This document shows, piece after piece, positions 26,999 through 37,411 of a stretch of DNA of 64,000 nt (position 1 is its first letter; every line of letters begins with the position of its first letter). Location: the NCBI RefSeq assembly GCF_010015475.1, contig NZ_SSNI01000005.1, forward strand, positions 124,001 to 188,000. Reading direction: 5' to 3'. The notes under the pieces were generated by a model, which saw nothing but the letters and a program-made list of their open reading frames with translations, was not told the origin of the DNA and did not search any database. The stretch is from Pontibacter pamirensis (GTDB taxonomy: Bacteria > Bacteroidota > Bacteroidia > Cytophagales > Hymenobacteraceae). Position numbers and translations under genes: made by a program.

Positions 26999-27448
26999 TT
27001 AACGCACTGCTATTTTCAGCACCACTTTACGTACTGTTTCCTCCGTAATCATGGCGGCATGGGCATCATCCGGGTAAAATATGGTGAAGTAGCCGGCAGG
27101 CACGTCAAACCAATTGCCAGTTTTGTCGGGGAAAAAGGCTGCGTCGCGTTCTTCAATATACGGAATATCAGGCTGCTCACAAAACGCCAGGCTTTTCCAG
27201 CCCATGTGGTCTGTGCCGGAGATCACGTACTGTAAATCAATGTACTTGCGGTGCACTTCCAGCTTTGCTTCTTTCTCGGTTGTGCCTGTGCCTTCAGAGA
27301 TGATAGCAAATAAGTTGCGGCCCTCAATGGCCTGCTGCCCCTGGGAAAGTGCCAGTAAATCTGTCTCCTGTAAAAAGCGGAAAGCCTGCTCAAAAAGCGG
27401 GTGCAGGGTATAATAGCGGTTTGCGTTTTGTAGTGAGTCTAAAACCAT
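26999..27448 (-). CDS. YhcH/YjgK/YiaL family cupin protein
   Basis: A 149-residue cupin of the YhcH/YiaL (DUF386) family. Conserved features are EGRNLFAII, LEVHRKYIDLQYVISG with the His and Glu of the metal site, and PAGYFTIFYPDDAHAAM. Family members act on sugars or sialic-acid-related compounds, or accompany sugar transport, and EbgC belongs here; the exact reaction is unclear. It precedes the nucleoside hydrolase gene on the same strand by 66 bases, so a shared transcript is likely and a role with released sugar is plausible. Confidence 0.85.
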   Translation of the reverse strand: MVLDSLQNANRYYTLHPLFEQAFRFLQETDLLALSQGQQAIEGRNLFAIISEGTGTTEKEAKLEVHRKYIDLQYVISGTDHMGWKSLAFCEQPDIPYIEERDAAFFPDKTGNWFDVPAGYFTIFYPDDAHAAMITEETVRKVVLKIAVR

Positions 27449-27639
27449 TTGGAAAAGTTAGAAAGTTAAAGAGTTTGGGAGTTTAGGAGTTAGAGATTTT
27501 AAATATACCTGTAGTAGTAAAAAGACATGTGTCTTGACACGTGTTACCTGATACGAAATACGCGAAAGCAAATCGAACAAAACAGCCCTGCTTAGTTGTT
27601 ATAGATATTGCTAATTTTGCATAAATTAAGAGATAAGAA

Positions 27640-30036
27640 TTGATCTACCCAGAGAATTTTGAAATAAAAATAGGATTTGCACAGGTGCGCGAGATGCTGT
27701 TAGAGCTCTGCCTTAGCCCACTGGGCCGCCATTTTGTAAACCGCATGACTTTCCTGAACCGGCACGACCTGGTGCAGCGACTGCTAGAACAAACACATGA
27801 GTTTAAACAACTGCTGGAGTCTGACGCCGAGATTCCGCTGCAGCACTATTTCGACGTAACGGCCAGCTTAGACCGCGCTGCTATACAGGGTACTTACCTG
27901 GATGTACAGGATTTCTTTGAAATAAAGATGTCGCTGCGTACCATCCGCGATTCTTTGCGCTTTATATCTTCCGCTGAGGAAGGCAAGTATGAGTCGCTGA
28001 AAGCCTTGGGTGCCAGCGTAACCGTAGAGCGAAGCCTGATTGCGGCACTGGACAAAGTGGTAGACGATGCCGGAGCAGTGCGTGACGATGCCACACCTGA
28101 ATTGCAGCGCCTGAAGCGCGACCTGATTGCACAGCAGGCGGTGCTCCGTAAGTCTATTTCCTCCATCATTAAACACGCCAAAAGCGAAGGTTGGACACCC
28201 GCTGATGTGGAGCCAACTATCCGGGGAGGCCGCCTGGTTATCCCGGTGCTGGCGGAGCATAAGCGCCGTGTAAAAGGTTTGATACACGATGAGTCGAACA
28301 CGGGGCAAACGGTTTATATTGAGCCGGAAGCTATTTTCGGGCTCAACAATGATATCAAAGACCTGACGAACGCGTACCACCGGGAGCTGATACGTATCCT
28401 GGTGGGGCTGACGAATACGCTGCGCAGCCATATACCGGAGCTGCGGAAGGCCTACCAGTACCTGGGCCTGCTGGACTTTATCCGGGCAAAAGCGGCTTTT
28501 TCGCGACGTGTGGAAGCCACTATGCCGAAGCTGCACAAGTACCCGCACATTAAGTGGAACGAGGCCATACACCCGCTGCTGTACATGGCGCACAAGCAGC
28601 TGGGCAGGCCAACTGTTCCCATGAGCCTGGAGCTGACGCAGGAGCAACGCATCCTGTTGATTTCCGGACCCAACGCGGGTGGTAAATCGGTGAGTCTGAA
28701 AACGGTAGGACTGATACAGTACATGCTGCAGTGCGGTATGCTGATACCCACGGCTGATAACTCAGAGGCAGGTATCTTCCATGATATTTTTATTGATATC
28801 GGGGATGAGCAGTCAATTGAAAATGACCTGAGTACCTATAGCTCGCACCTCACCAACATGAAGAAGTTTGTGACGGTGGCGGATAAAAAGAGCCTGGTGC
28901 TGATAGATGAGTTTGGTACTGGTACAGAGCCTATATTGGGCGGTGCCATCGCAGAGGCGGTGCTGCAGAACCTGAACGACAGCAAAGTGTATGGGGTGAT
29001 TACGACACACTATACCAACCTGAAGAATTTCGCAGAACGAAACCCCGGTGTCATCAACGGTGCCATGCGTTACGATCATAAGAACCTGCAGCCACTCTAC
29101 CAGCTTGAAATTGGTAAGCCAGGTTCCTCGTTTGCCATTGAAATTGCCCGTAAAATAGGCTTGCCTAAGCACATCGTAGACAAGGCCAGCAGCCTGGTTG
29201 GTAAAGATAAAATCCGTTATGACCGCCTGCTGGAGGAACTGGAGACAGAAAAGCAGGAACTGGAAAAGAAGCTGCGCGAAGCGACCAAACTGGAGGAGAA
29301 GCTGAAGCGGAACGTGAAGGAGTACCAGGACCTGAAGAACTACCTCGAAGACAGCAAGCAGGACGTTATGCGAGAGGCCAAAGGCAAAGCAAAACTCTTG
29401 CTGAAGGATGCAAACCAGAAAATCGAGTCCACGATTCAGCAGATCAAGCAGAGCCAGGCAGAGAAAGAGCAGACGAAGCAGGCCCGGCAGCAACTGGAAA
29501 GCTTTGCCACTGAAGTGCGCAAGGAGGAGCCGCGCCCCGCACACAAACGCGTGAGCAATGGCGCTATAAAAGAAGGTGACTATGTGGCGCTGGTAGGGCA
29601 GGACTCATCCGGGCAGGTGGTGAGTATAAAGGGGAAAACAGCTGAAGTACTTTTTGGAGGGCTGAAGACCATCGTGAAAGTAGACAACCTGGAGAAGTTA
29701 GACCGGCAGGTAGCCACGAAGCCGAAGAAAGAAAAAGCAGGAACAGCAGAAGGTTATACCCGCGGCATAAACATTACCCAGCGCATGGCCGACTTTGCCT
29801 CGACCATTGATATCAGGGGAGAGTATGCCGAAGATGCTTTAACTAAGCTGATGAACTTTACAGATGAAGCCATTATGCTGGGTATCCCGGAGATTAAAAT
29901 TATCCATGGCCGGGGCAACGGCGTATTGCGGCAGGTAGTGCGCGATTACCTGTACTCGGTGCAGGAAGTGGCAAGTGTAGGTAACGAAGTCTCCGAACGC
30001 GGTGGCGACGGTGCCACCCTGGCGGTGCTGAAGTAA
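27640..30036 (+). CDS. mutS2: endonuclease/recombination inhibitor MutS2
   Basis: A 798-residue MutS2. It lacks the MutS mismatch-binding N-terminus and starts with the clamp-like helical domain. Walker A is SGPNAGGKSV, Walker B SLVLIDEFGTGTEP, followed by TTHYTNLK. A long charged coiled coil spans about residues 520-635, and the C-terminal Smr nuclease domain ends with IHGRGNGVLR. MutS2 binds branched DNA or collided ribosomes and limits recombination. A TAA lies one codon upstream of the TTG at 27640, so that TTG is the first possible start and fits the family N-terminus (IYPENFE). A terminator follows within 15 bases. Confidence 0.93.
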   Translation: MIYPENFEIKIGFAQVREMLLELCLSPLGRHFVNRMTFLNRHDLVQRLLEQTHEFKQLLESDAEIPLQHYFDVTASLDRAAIQGTYLDVQDFFEIKMSLRTIRDSLRFISSAEEGKYESLKALGASVTVERSLIAALDKVVDDAGAVRDDATPELQRLKRDLIAQQAVLRKSISSIIKHAKSEGWTPADVEPTIRGGRLVIPVLAEHKRRVKGLIHDESNTGQTVYIEPEAIFGLNNDIKDLTNAYHRELIRILVGLTNTLRSHIPELRKAYQYLGLLDFIRAKAAFSRRVEATMPKLHKYPHIKWNEAIHPLLYMAHKQLGRPTVPMSLELTQEQRILLISGPNAGGKSVSLKTVGLIQYMLQCGMLIPTADNSEAGIFHDIFIDIGDEQSIENDLSTYSSHLTNMKKFVTVADKKSLVLIDEFGTGTEPILGGAIAEAVLQNLNDSKVYGVITTHYTNLKNFAERNPGVINGAMRYDHKNLQPLYQLEIGKPGSSFAIEIARKIGLPKHIVDKASSLVGKDKIRYDRLLEELETEKQELEKKLREATKLEEKLKRNVKEYQDLKNYLEDSKQDVMREAKGKAKLLLKDANQKIESTIQQIKQSQAEKEQTKQARQQLESFATEVRKEEPRPAHKRVSNGAIKEGDYVALVGQDSSGQVVSIKGKTAEVLFGGLKTIVKVDNLEKLDRQVATKPKKEKAGTAEGYTRGINITQRMADFASTIDIRGEYAEDALTKLMNFTDEAIMLGIPEIKIIHGRGNGVLRQVVRDYLYSVQEVASVGNEVSERGGDGATLAVLK

Positions 30037-30046
30037 TATGTACACA

Positions 30047-30093
30047 AACAACAGTAAAGGCTCCTGGTGAGGGAGCCTTTACTGTTGTTTGTT
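30047..30093 (+). terminator. terminator after mutS2
   Basis: Perfect stem AAACAACAGTAAAGGCTCC and its complement with a six-base loop, ending in GTTTGTTTT. Confidence 0.9.
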
Positions 30094-30391
30094 TTAATTC
30101 ACATGCCCCCCCTTTCATAAAGCTCACGCATTTCTTCTCCTTCTGCACGAAGTGAGACTGTTTCCAGTCTTTGGGTTGAGCGCCTTGTAAATTTCCGGTG
30201 CCACGTTAGTGGCAGCCGTAAGGCAGGAAATATACACAGCGCGATGCCCGAAGACGAGGCCTCTCGGCCTAGAGAGCACAGACTAAAGCTATAGAACATT
30301 GGGTGAGATTCCGCTGGATGAACTGAATCTACGGCAGCTTAGGCAGACTATTATATTACCCAACACAGCTCGCGAGAAACAATCAAAGTGT
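30094..30391. other. gene-free stretch between mutS2 and the DUF4302 gene
   Basis: About 300 bases with no supported gene. Short frames exist on both strands but none has a start site or recognisable product. A few short palindromes (for example GGCCTCTCGGCC near 30260) have no clear role. Confidence 0.4.
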
Positions 30392-31666
30392 CTACTGAAA
30401 ACTGATCCACGTTTTTCCGTCTTTAGCACTAACCAGGTCATATGTATTGGGGCCGGTTCTGATAACATAATATCCCTCAGGTATTGTTAACTGTTCACGT
30501 GTGGCATTTACCATAGGGGCCGCCTGCTCAGGTGTAGTGCCAAATTCTCCACCATAGGTAAAGACGATTCTGCCATCGTCCGTAAACCGGGAACGTAAGG
30601 CTGGTCCGAAGAATTTTCCATCTGTAGTCCAGAAAATCAACCCATCATAGGGAGGGGAGGCTTGTATATATAAAGTAATGAGTTCTAAATTTGCGATAGA
30701 GCCTACATTGAAGGTATCCACTACGCCTTCTACTGTAAATCCATTTACTGTTCGCCAGTATGCGCCGTTTGGAGGATTATTGTAAAAGGTTCTGGCTACC
30801 TGAGGATCTACGTAGGCAGGTGAACTAGTCTCTTGTATACTGGCTTCAGTTCCATTCACTGTCAGATTTATCCTGTTTCGGAATGCACTATACTGCATTT
30901 CGTTCAGACTGGTGATTACTAAACCCCCAACGTTTAAAGGCTGCAGCAGCCTAAGGCCCTCCGGCGTAAAATAATAGCTTGTTGTAAATGTTCGCACGCC
31001 ACTTCCTTCATCATAGGTGAACGTAATGGTGCGGAGGTCGGTATTGACAACGATATCAATAGATTGGTTTCCTACTTCTAGCTGCTTAAAATAAGAGGTA
31101 AAGTTGTTGATGTTCTCGAACGTCTGGGCATTTTCATTTACCCTGCTGATGTAATTTGAAGCCTCATCTGCCGTCGCTCTGACTAATATCAGTCTGCTGT
31201 CATTGTAGTTACCGGTTAGTATAATGGAGTCAGGTGAGACGCTGTCAAACGAAAATTCATAATCTGAAACCCGGCCTTCGCCCCACTCGCCCCCGCTCTT
31301 AGTGGCATCCGGATCAGCCAGAATGTGGAGGTACGTATAAGTATCAAAAAGTAAAGAAGGGAGCTGTGCTGCCTTTAAACGATACGTGCTCTCCAGGGGA
31401 GCTGCTGTGCCGGCGTTTATATCGCTGCGTGTAATAACCCGGTCATTTTCTGAAAAATCGAACAGAAAGCTATATCCAGCTCCTCCCTCGGGGAACAGAG
31501 TAGCCTTCCAGCCATATTCCGCATTTACCAACTGGGACTTATACTCGCTTAGTACCTGGTTCAGTCGCTCGTCCGGTCTTTCACCGGGAGCCACCTCATT
31601 GTCATCTTTGTCGCAGGCCGATAGCATGGAGACTATCAGGAGGCCTAGTAGCCATATCTTTCTCAT
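30392..31666 (-). CDS. DUF4302 domain lipoprotein of SusCD locus
   Basis: A 424-residue lipoprotein. The signal MRKIWLLGLLIVSMLSAC fixes the start at 31666. The mature part starts DKDDNEVAPGERPDERLNQVL and continues NAEYGWKATLFPEGGAGYSF, the typical opening of DUF4302. Genes of this family usually sit next to SusC/SusD and the HExxH lipoprotein found here. The role is unknown; it is presumably a surface lipoprotein that helps bind or process the imported substrate. It is the last gene of the minus-strand operon. Confidence 0.8.
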   Translation of the reverse strand: MRKIWLLGLLIVSMLSACDKDDNEVAPGERPDERLNQVLSEYKSQLVNAEYGWKATLFPEGGAGYSFLFDFSENDRVITRSDINAGTAAPLESTYRLKAAQLPSLLFDTYTYLHILADPDATKSGGEWGEGRVSDYEFSFDSVSPDSIILTGNYNDSRLILVRATADEASNYISRVNENAQTFENINNFTSYFKQLEVGNQSIDIVVNTDLRTITFTYDEGSGVRTFTTSYYFTPEGLRLLQPLNVGGLVITSLNEMQYSAFRNRINLTVNGTEASIQETSSPAYVDPQVARTFYNNPPNGAYWRTVNGFTVEGVVDTFNVGSIANLELITLYIQASPPYDGLIFWTTDGKFFGPALRSRFTDDGRIVFTYGGEFGTTPEQAAPMVNATREQLTIPEGYYVIRTGPNTYDLVSAKDGKTWISFQ

Positions 31667-31700
31667 ACTGATTTTTAATGTACGGTGCCTGGGGGCGAAA

Positions 31701-32546
31701 TTACAGGGCATCAATAGCTGTTTGAGATCTTGCCTGCAGACTATAAAAATCGATGTTCCAGGCTTCTTTAAAATAGCGAACCACTAGCTGTTCCTTCTGC
31801 CTGAAGGCAGTTTGTGCTGATTCCGGGGCACTGTTTACAATAGCGTCAAAGCCTTCTTTGCCTTCTATCAGCATGATAGATATCATTTCTACAAAATCTT
31901 CGTCAGGGCTGCTTCTGGCATACTGTGTAATATAGCCCCGTGACCGGGCATCAACCAGTGAAAAGTCGTTCCAGCTGGCGGTATAGCCTGTTGTAATCCG
32001 CTTGTACTCTTCGGGGTACATGACCGTCTGGTGCAAAATATGCGCGAACTCGTGATGAATGGTATGCAGCATTTGCTTTACTTCAGACTCCAGCTTTGGG
32101 TCAAAGTCATTTACCACGAACAGCACTATTTTACGTCCGCCTTCTGCTGTTCCGAGGGTGATCGTGCCGTTTGTATTATATTCGGCGCTGCCAACCAATA
32201 CAAACTGCTTCGGTGCCAGGCTCTTGATAAATGTTGCACCGGCTTCCTGTTCATAAGGCTCAATCCACGTCTTCTTTATCGTTTCCATCACCGGGATTAC
32301 CTTGTCTTCCCTGGCGGGTACTAATACTCTGTTCAAGGCAACTTCATACCTGTCGAAGCGATACTTTACCTCGATGTTATATGGCGTAACAAAATTTTGA
32401 TAAAGCCAAGTATCTAATGGTCCCTGTACCCAGGTTTCGCCTCCAAGATTGGGAAGCGGTGTGTCAGGATCGTCGTCTTCAGAGCAAGATGAAATAAAAC
32501 TTACTGAGAAGAGCAGCAGGAATAATCTGATGTATTTCATGTTCAT
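31701..32546 (-). CDS. substrate import-associated zinc metallohydrolase lipoprotein
   Basis: A 281-residue lipoprotein (signal MNMKYIRLFLLLFSVSFISSC) of the family named substrate import-associated zinc metallohydrolase lipoprotein (TIGR04549). The zinc motif HEFAH lies in LHTIHHEFAHILHQ, with a probable third ligand in the downstream EDFVEM segment. PYNIEVKYRFDRYE is a further family marker. It may be a surface peptidase or other hydrolase working on the substrate brought in by the neighbouring SusC/SusD pair, which suggests a peptide or protein rather than a glycan. No glycoside hydrolase is present in the locus. Confidence 0.85.
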   Translation of the reverse strand: MNMKYIRLFLLLFSVSFISSCSEDDDPDTPLPNLGGETWVQGPLDTWLYQNFVTPYNIEVKYRFDRYEVALNRVLVPAREDKVIPVMETIKKTWIEPYEQEAGATFIKSLAPKQFVLVGSAEYNTNGTITLGTAEGGRKIVLFVVNDFDPKLESEVKQMLHTIHHEFAHILHQTVMYPEEYKRITTGYTASWNDFSLVDARSRGYITQYARSSPDEDFVEMISIMLIEGKEGFDAIVNSAPESAQTAFRQKEQLVVRYFKEAWNIDFYSLQARSQTAIDAL

Positions 32547-32556
32547 GTCTTTTTCT

Positions 32557-34011
32557 TTAGCGTGGATTTTGGGCTACGCCTGCCAGTTCAGCCTCCTGGG
32601 GTATTTGCAGTACCCTGCGCGGATCGCCCGGCGCTGATACAATCACCTGCCCGTCGGCAGTTGGATGCTCCACCGTAATATTATGCCGCAGAATATCAAA
32701 CCAACGCATGCCTTCCTGCACAAACTCTGCCGCTTTAAAGTCAAGTAAAGCGGCCATCAATCCTTCTTTCACATCTCTGGTCCCATAGAAGGCTCTTAGC
32801 TTCATATCAGAAATGTTGTGGGTAGTGGCATTGTAGTTCTCTATGCGGGTACTGGCAAACGTGTTGAGATCGTCTCTGGCAGCCTCAGTATATCCTAACT
32901 CCAGATAAGCTTCGGCTCTGTTGAACAACACTTCTTCCGCTGTCAGCAGTGGGTAGATAGTATAAGGAAAACCTATATCCGCGTTCACATCGGCGCGCAC
33001 AAAGTGCTCCCGGAATTTCAGGACAAGCCAGTTCTCGGTCCCTTGGGTATACAAGGGGTAAATCCATGTGGCACCGGTCACATTTTCACTTCTGAACAGC
33101 TCGTTTACAATAGGCGTGGCCAGGCCATACCGGTAACGCCCGTAATTACGCGCCCACAAAGAGGGAGCCTCCACTAAAAGCAAGTTTGAGCTCTCAGTAG
33201 CCTGTGTATACCTTGCCAGTCCTTCATTCGCTGTGAGGGTGCTATACATGCTTACCCACGGCCTTAGGTTAGGACCAATGTTGCCACCCGGAAAGACCTG
33301 GTTGGCATGATCTATCACCTTCTGATAGTCTCTTTTGAACAGGTAGAACCTGGTAGCAAAAGCATGCGCAGCGGCGGTGTTAAAATGGTATTTAGGTACG
33401 CGGTAGGAATTATTGTCTATCAGCGGCAAGCCTTCAGTTAAATCACGCTCAATTTGCTCATACACGTAAGCCACTGTTCTGCGATCATACTGCTGCATTA
33501 CTACCTTTTCCGGTTCCGTTACATACGGCACCCCCGGATCGGAAGCGGCCGTAGCAGGATCGTAGACTTTGGCAAAAAGCGTTACCAACATAAAATGAGC
33601 ATAGGCGCGGGCCACCAAAGCTTCGCCTTTCTGGGCATTGTAAACTGTTGGATCAGGTGCACGCTCTATCGCTTCCAGGGCATGGTTTGCCGCAGCAATG
33701 GCGGCGTAGGAGGCGTTCCAGTAATAATCCGGAGAATCCTGATTCCTGTCCTCTATATCGCGGAAAAGGTAAGCGTTCTCGTTAATTTCGTTCACCACTA
33801 CCGTTCCGGTACCTTTATCCAGTACCAGGTCCGACATCGCCTCCGTAAAAGTGGTATAGCCAGCCTGTGGATATGCTGTAGCTAACAACTCACTGATGTT
33901 TTGCTCCGTTTCCAGCTGCGTCCGCTGATCAACGGCCTGCTCCAGGTAGTCTTCGCAGCCAGTGGCCGCAACCAAAGTGGCAAGGCAAGTATATAGAATT
34001 ATCTTTTTCAT
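32557..34011 (-). CDS. SusD/RagB-family nutrient-binding outer membrane lipoprotein
   Basis: A 484-residue SusD homologue. The signal MKKIILYTCLATLVAATGC sets the start at 34011 (a longer frame upstream overlaps the SusC gene). The mature protein begins EDYLEQ, contains TPR-like helices in the N-terminal half (EALVARAYAHFMLVTLFAKVY), and has LTAEEVLFNRAEAYLELGY and GMRWFDILRH near the end, all SusD/RagB hallmarks. It forms the lid of the SusC barrel and binds the substrate. It lies four bases after the SusC stop. Confidence 0.95.
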   Translation of the reverse strand: MKKIILYTCLATLVAATGCEDYLEQAVDQRTQLETEQNISELLATAYPQAGYTTFTEAMSDLVLDKGTGTVVVNEINENAYLFRDIEDRNQDSPDYYWNASYAAIAAANHALEAIERAPDPTVYNAQKGEALVARAYAHFMLVTLFAKVYDPATAASDPGVPYVTEPEKVVMQQYDRRTVAYVYEQIERDLTEGLPLIDNNSYRVPKYHFNTAAAHAFATRFYLFKRDYQKVIDHANQVFPGGNIGPNLRPWVSMYSTLTANEGLARYTQATESSNLLLVEAPSLWARNYGRYRYGLATPIVNELFRSENVTGATWIYPLYTQGTENWLVLKFREHFVRADVNADIGFPYTIYPLLTAEEVLFNRAEAYLELGYTEAARDDLNTFASTRIENYNATTHNISDMKLRAFYGTRDVKEGLMAALLDFKAAEFVQEGMRWFDILRHNITVEHPTADGQVIVSAPGDPRRVLQIPQEAELAGVAQNPR

Positions 34012-34015
34012 ACTA

Positions 34016-37000
34016 TTAAAGACCTGCTTTGAGTGATAAAGTGAACTGACGCGGAACAGGCATGGCCACACCACCAGCACCAAAGAACTCCGGGTCCTGT
34101 CCGTTCAGCCTTTCGTCTGCATATAGCAGCCACAGGTTATTAGCCACCAAACTTAACGAGAGGCTATTAAAACCAATGGATTTTACCCGGTTAGCTGGCA
34201 GGTTATAGCTAAGGGATAATTGCTTCAGGCGTACAAAGTCGCCATCCACTACACGGGCAGTCGAGTAATTATAGTTGTTGTAAGGATAAGTGCCTCCTAA
34301 TTCTGCTGCTTCCACACGGTCCAGAATAGAAGGAATGTTAGTAATGTTTTCATCTCCTGCCAGGACCCAGCGATTCAGGAAGTCGTAAGGCATGGCATCA
34401 AGGTCAGTATAACTGTTTTTAAAAGCAGGGTTAAGCCTGATTTTATGGCCTCCGCTATACGTTACCAGCGCCGAAAGGCTAAAGTCTTTGTACCCTAGCG
34501 AGTTAAACCAGCCACCGTTCACAATTGGGTCCACAGGGCCTTCATACTTCAGGTATTGGGTTTCGTCGCTCTGCAAGTATACATTACCGATTCTTTCCCC
34601 GTTTTCGTTCATAAAAAGAGGAGAGCCGTTGTCTGGATCAAGTCCGTCGAAACGGATGGAGAACAGGCCACGGTATGGATAGCCTTCTTTGGGCCCACCC
34701 TCCGGCGTTACCAGCGACCAGATGTCCGGGTTGTTTTTCAGATTAGTGATTTCACCTTCGTTGTAGCCGAACGTGAACTGCGATTTCAGTTTCCAGTTCT
34801 GGCTTTCAACAACGCCACCACCCAGCGTTACTTCTAAACCATGGGATCTCATATCAGCATAGTTGGCAATCTTCAAGCCCTCTCCACCTATACCAGACGT
34901 TCTGATCAGGCCAATCAGGTCAAATGCATTTCGGATATAGCCATCTACCGTTAATTGCAGTCGCTCATTAAATAAACCGGCATCCACGCCCACGTTAGTT
35001 TCATATTGCTTTTCCCAAGTCAGCTCCGAGTTTTCCAGGTTCTGAATATAAATCATAGACTCTACTTCTGATAGGTAAGGCCTTCTGGTACTGCCGCTCT
35101 GCAACACCAGGCTGGAGTTTGTGGCATTGCCCATGCTGGCTGTGAGGCCGTAGGTGGCACGCAGGGTCAGCCGGTTTATCATGTCCTGCTGCTGCATAAA
35201 TGGCTCGGTGTCTATATTCCAGGAGCCGCTGACGTTCCAGGTAGGCAGCCAGCGTGACGTGCGGGACTCGCCCAGCAGGTTAGAACCATCGTAGCGCACT
35301 GTACCGTTCAAATTATACTTCCCATTGTAGGAATAGGCAGCATTTGCCATATAAGCCAGGAACCGGTCGTAGCGCAGGCTCATGCCATAGTAATTGAAGT
35401 TTCCTTCTACCCCTTGTTTGATGATATTAGGATCGATGTAAGGCACGCCCCCTTTATTATACTGGTAACCGTATCCGTTGAAGAATTTATTCTGACGGTC
35501 AGCATAACGCAGCTCCTGCGATGCGAACACGCGGACGGTATGGATGTCAAACGTCTTATCCCAGTCCAGTGTATTGCGGAGGTAATAGCTGACCAGGTTA
35601 TCATCATTTGTGTTATAGAAACCACCATAGGGTAGTACCACCACCGGCTGTGCCTCTGGGTTGTCAGGGTCGCGGTACAGGAATCTGTTTCTTTCCTGAA
35701 CCGTTGCATCGCCGGCAGCGCGATAAGCCTCGGCCATGTTGGCGTCTTCCCGCACCTTGTGCTCCCGGTTGGTATTGGCATAGCGCAAAGCTCCTGAGAA
35801 GTTATAGTTGAGGTTACTGAATATCTTATAATTGAGGTCTGCCTGCAGTTTCAGGTCCAGCACTGAAAGGTCCAGTGTGTTATTCTCCAGTTCGTTCAGG
35901 ATGTTGAAAGGAGCAAAGTTTCTCCTAAAATACTCCGGGTTCCCGTTCTCATCAAAGGCTGTTAGTGTACGGCTTGTGTTAAGGGCATAGCTGAAAGGGT
36001 TAATATCAAAGTCGCGGCTAAACTCGCCGCTTACCGGGTTGCTGATGCGGCCAATCGTGCCGGGTGCCTGCTGATCCCGGATAGATCCCTGTGTGATCAG
36101 GCCAAGCGATAACTTATCTGAGAAGTTGAAGTTTGCCCGCGCATTGCCTGTAAAGCGTTTCACTTCGTCGGCTACGGACCATCCTTCATCCTTTAGAAAG
36201 CTGGTAGAAAAATAGAGCTGTGTTTTTTCGGTACCGGAGGATATACTCACTGAATGCTCCTGCATAAAGGAGTTGTTGAACAGCACGTCAAACCAATCAG
36301 TATTGGCTCTGGCATAGCGCTCCAGAAATGCCGCTCTTGCTTCCGGCGTGTTTTGTAGCCCGAATGTACCGGATGCTGGGTCATATCTATTAATCAGGTC
36401 ATACATTTGGGTATACACACCTCCGTTCTGTCTTCGGGAGGCGTCGGAATGGTTGAGCCAGCCTTTGCGCTCCAGTTCCGCATATACCGACATCTGGTCA
36501 GCGGAGTTCATGATGTCGAAGGAGCTGTAGGTGGGCTTCAGGTAGGTGGAGAAGTTCCCGGTATAAGACACCAGCGGCTTTCCTACGCGGCCTTTTTTTG
36601 TTGTGATTACCACCACACCATTCATGGCCCGTGCACCATACATGGCAGTGGCGGAGGCATCTTTCAGTATCTGGAAGCTTTCAATATCATCGGGGTTCAG
36701 GCCGGCAACAGAGGAGCCAATGAGCGTGGCAGGATCGCCGGTAGAAAGCTGCTCATTCGATACATTCACCACGTCCTCCAGAATGATACCATCTACTACC
36801 CACAAAGGTTTGTTGTCTCCGGTAATAGAGGTAGCTCCCCGTACTCTTATTTTGGGTGCGGCCCCAAAGGTACCGGACACGTTTTGCACAGAAACTCCGG
36901 CCACGCGTCCTTCCAGCATGCGGCTTACATCTGTAATGCCTTCTCTTTTTGCATCTTCGCCGGTTAACAAGGCAGCTGAACCGGTAAACATTTTACGGTC

Positions 37001-37411
37001 AATGGTCTGGTAGCCAGTCACCACCACCTCTTTCAAGGTATTATCACTTTCTTCCAGCGTTATATCTATGGCTGTTCTGCCGTCTATATCTACAGCTTGT
37101 GTTGTATAGCCTACCATGGAAAACAATAAGACAGCATCTGGCTTTACCTGTATCTGGAAATTACCGTTCACATCGGTGGCTGTTCCATTCGTTGTACCCT
37201 GTTCCAGGACTGTTACACCTGGCAAAGTTATAGCAGATTCTCCACTACTTGGCTGTAATCTTACAGTGCCTCTCACCGTCACAAGGTCCTGTGGCGCCTG
37301 AATTGGCGCGATAACATTGGCTTGAGTAGGGTAAACCGTTATTGCCTGTACAAGGGCTATCAGCAGCAACGAAGGAAACCAAGGCTTTAAATTTTGTAAG
37401 TTATGATTCAT
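34016..37411 (-). CDS. SusC/RagA-family TonB-linked outer membrane transporter
   Basis: A 1131-residue TonB-dependent transporter. Signal peptide (about residues 1-31), a carboxypeptidase-like regulatory domain (TVRGTVRLQ to DITLEE), the TonB box LKEVVVTGYQ, a plug with VDGIILEDVV and MNGVVVITTKKG, then a 22-strand barrel ending in FTLSLKAGL. It imports oligomers captured by SusD using TonB energy. The locus lacks polysaccharidases but has a metallohydrolase lipoprotein, so the substrate may be proteinaceous. No HTCS, ECF sigma or anti-sigma gene is adjacent and the SusC has no extra N-terminal STN domain, so regulation is not apparent. Confidence 0.95.
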   Translation of the reverse strand: MNHNLQNLKPWFPSLLLIALVQAITVYPTQANVIAPIQAPQDLVTVRGTVRLQPSSGESAITLPGVTVLEQGTTNGTATDVNGNFQIQVKPDAVLLFSMVGYTTQAVDIDGRTAIDITLEESDNTLKEVVVTGYQTIDRKMFTGSAALLTGEDAKREGITDVSRMLEGRVAGVSVQNVSGTFGAAPKIRVRGATSITGDNKPLWVVDGIILEDVVNVSNEQLSTGDPATLIGSSVAGLNPDDIESFQILKDASATAMYGARAMNGVVVITTKKGRVGKPLVSYTGNFSTYLKPTYSSFDIMNSADQMSVYAELERKGWLNHSDASRRQNGGVYTQMYDLINRYDPASGTFGLQNTPEARAAFLERYARANTDWFDVLFNNSFMQEHSVSISSGTEKTQLYFSTSFLKDEGWSVADEVKRFTGNARANFNFSDKLSLGLITQGSIRDQQAPGTIGRISNPVSGEFSRDFDINPFSYALNTSRTLTAFDENGNPEYFRRNFAPFNILNELENNTLDLSVLDLKLQADLNYKIFSNLNYNFSGALRYANTNREHKVREDANMAEAYRAAGDATVQERNRFLYRDPDNPEAQPVVVLPYGGFYNTNDDNLVSYYLRNTLDWDKTFDIHTVRVFASQELRYADRQNKFFNGYGYQYNKGGVPYIDPNIIKQGVEGNFNYYGMSLRYDRFLAYMANAAYSYNGKYNLNGTVRYDGSNLLGESRTSRWLPTWNVSGSWNIDTEPFMQQQDMINRLTLRATYGLTASMGNATNSSLVLQSGSTRRPYLSEVESMIYIQNLENSELTWEKQYETNVGVDAGLFNERLQLTVDGYIRNAFDLIGLIRTSGIGGEGLKIANYADMRSHGLEVTLGGGVVESQNWKLKSQFTFGYNEGEITNLKNNPDIWSLVTPEGGPKEGYPYRGLFSIRFDGLDPDNGSPLFMNENGERIGNVYLQSDETQYLKYEGPVDPIVNGGWFNSLGYKDFSLSALVTYSGGHKIRLNPAFKNSYTDLDAMPYDFLNRWVLAGDENITNIPSILDRVEAAELGGTYPYNNYNYSTARVVDGDFVRLKQLSLSYNLPANRVKSIGFNSLSLSLVANNLWLLYADERLNGQDPEFFGAGGVAMPVPRQFTLSLKAGL

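Noticed and set aside
27448..27640. GTTAGAAAGTTAAAGAGTTTGGGAGTTTAGGAG purine-rich run as a regulatory repeat
   Set aside because: It is an irregular low-complexity stretch with no fixed unit, so nothing specific can be claimed.
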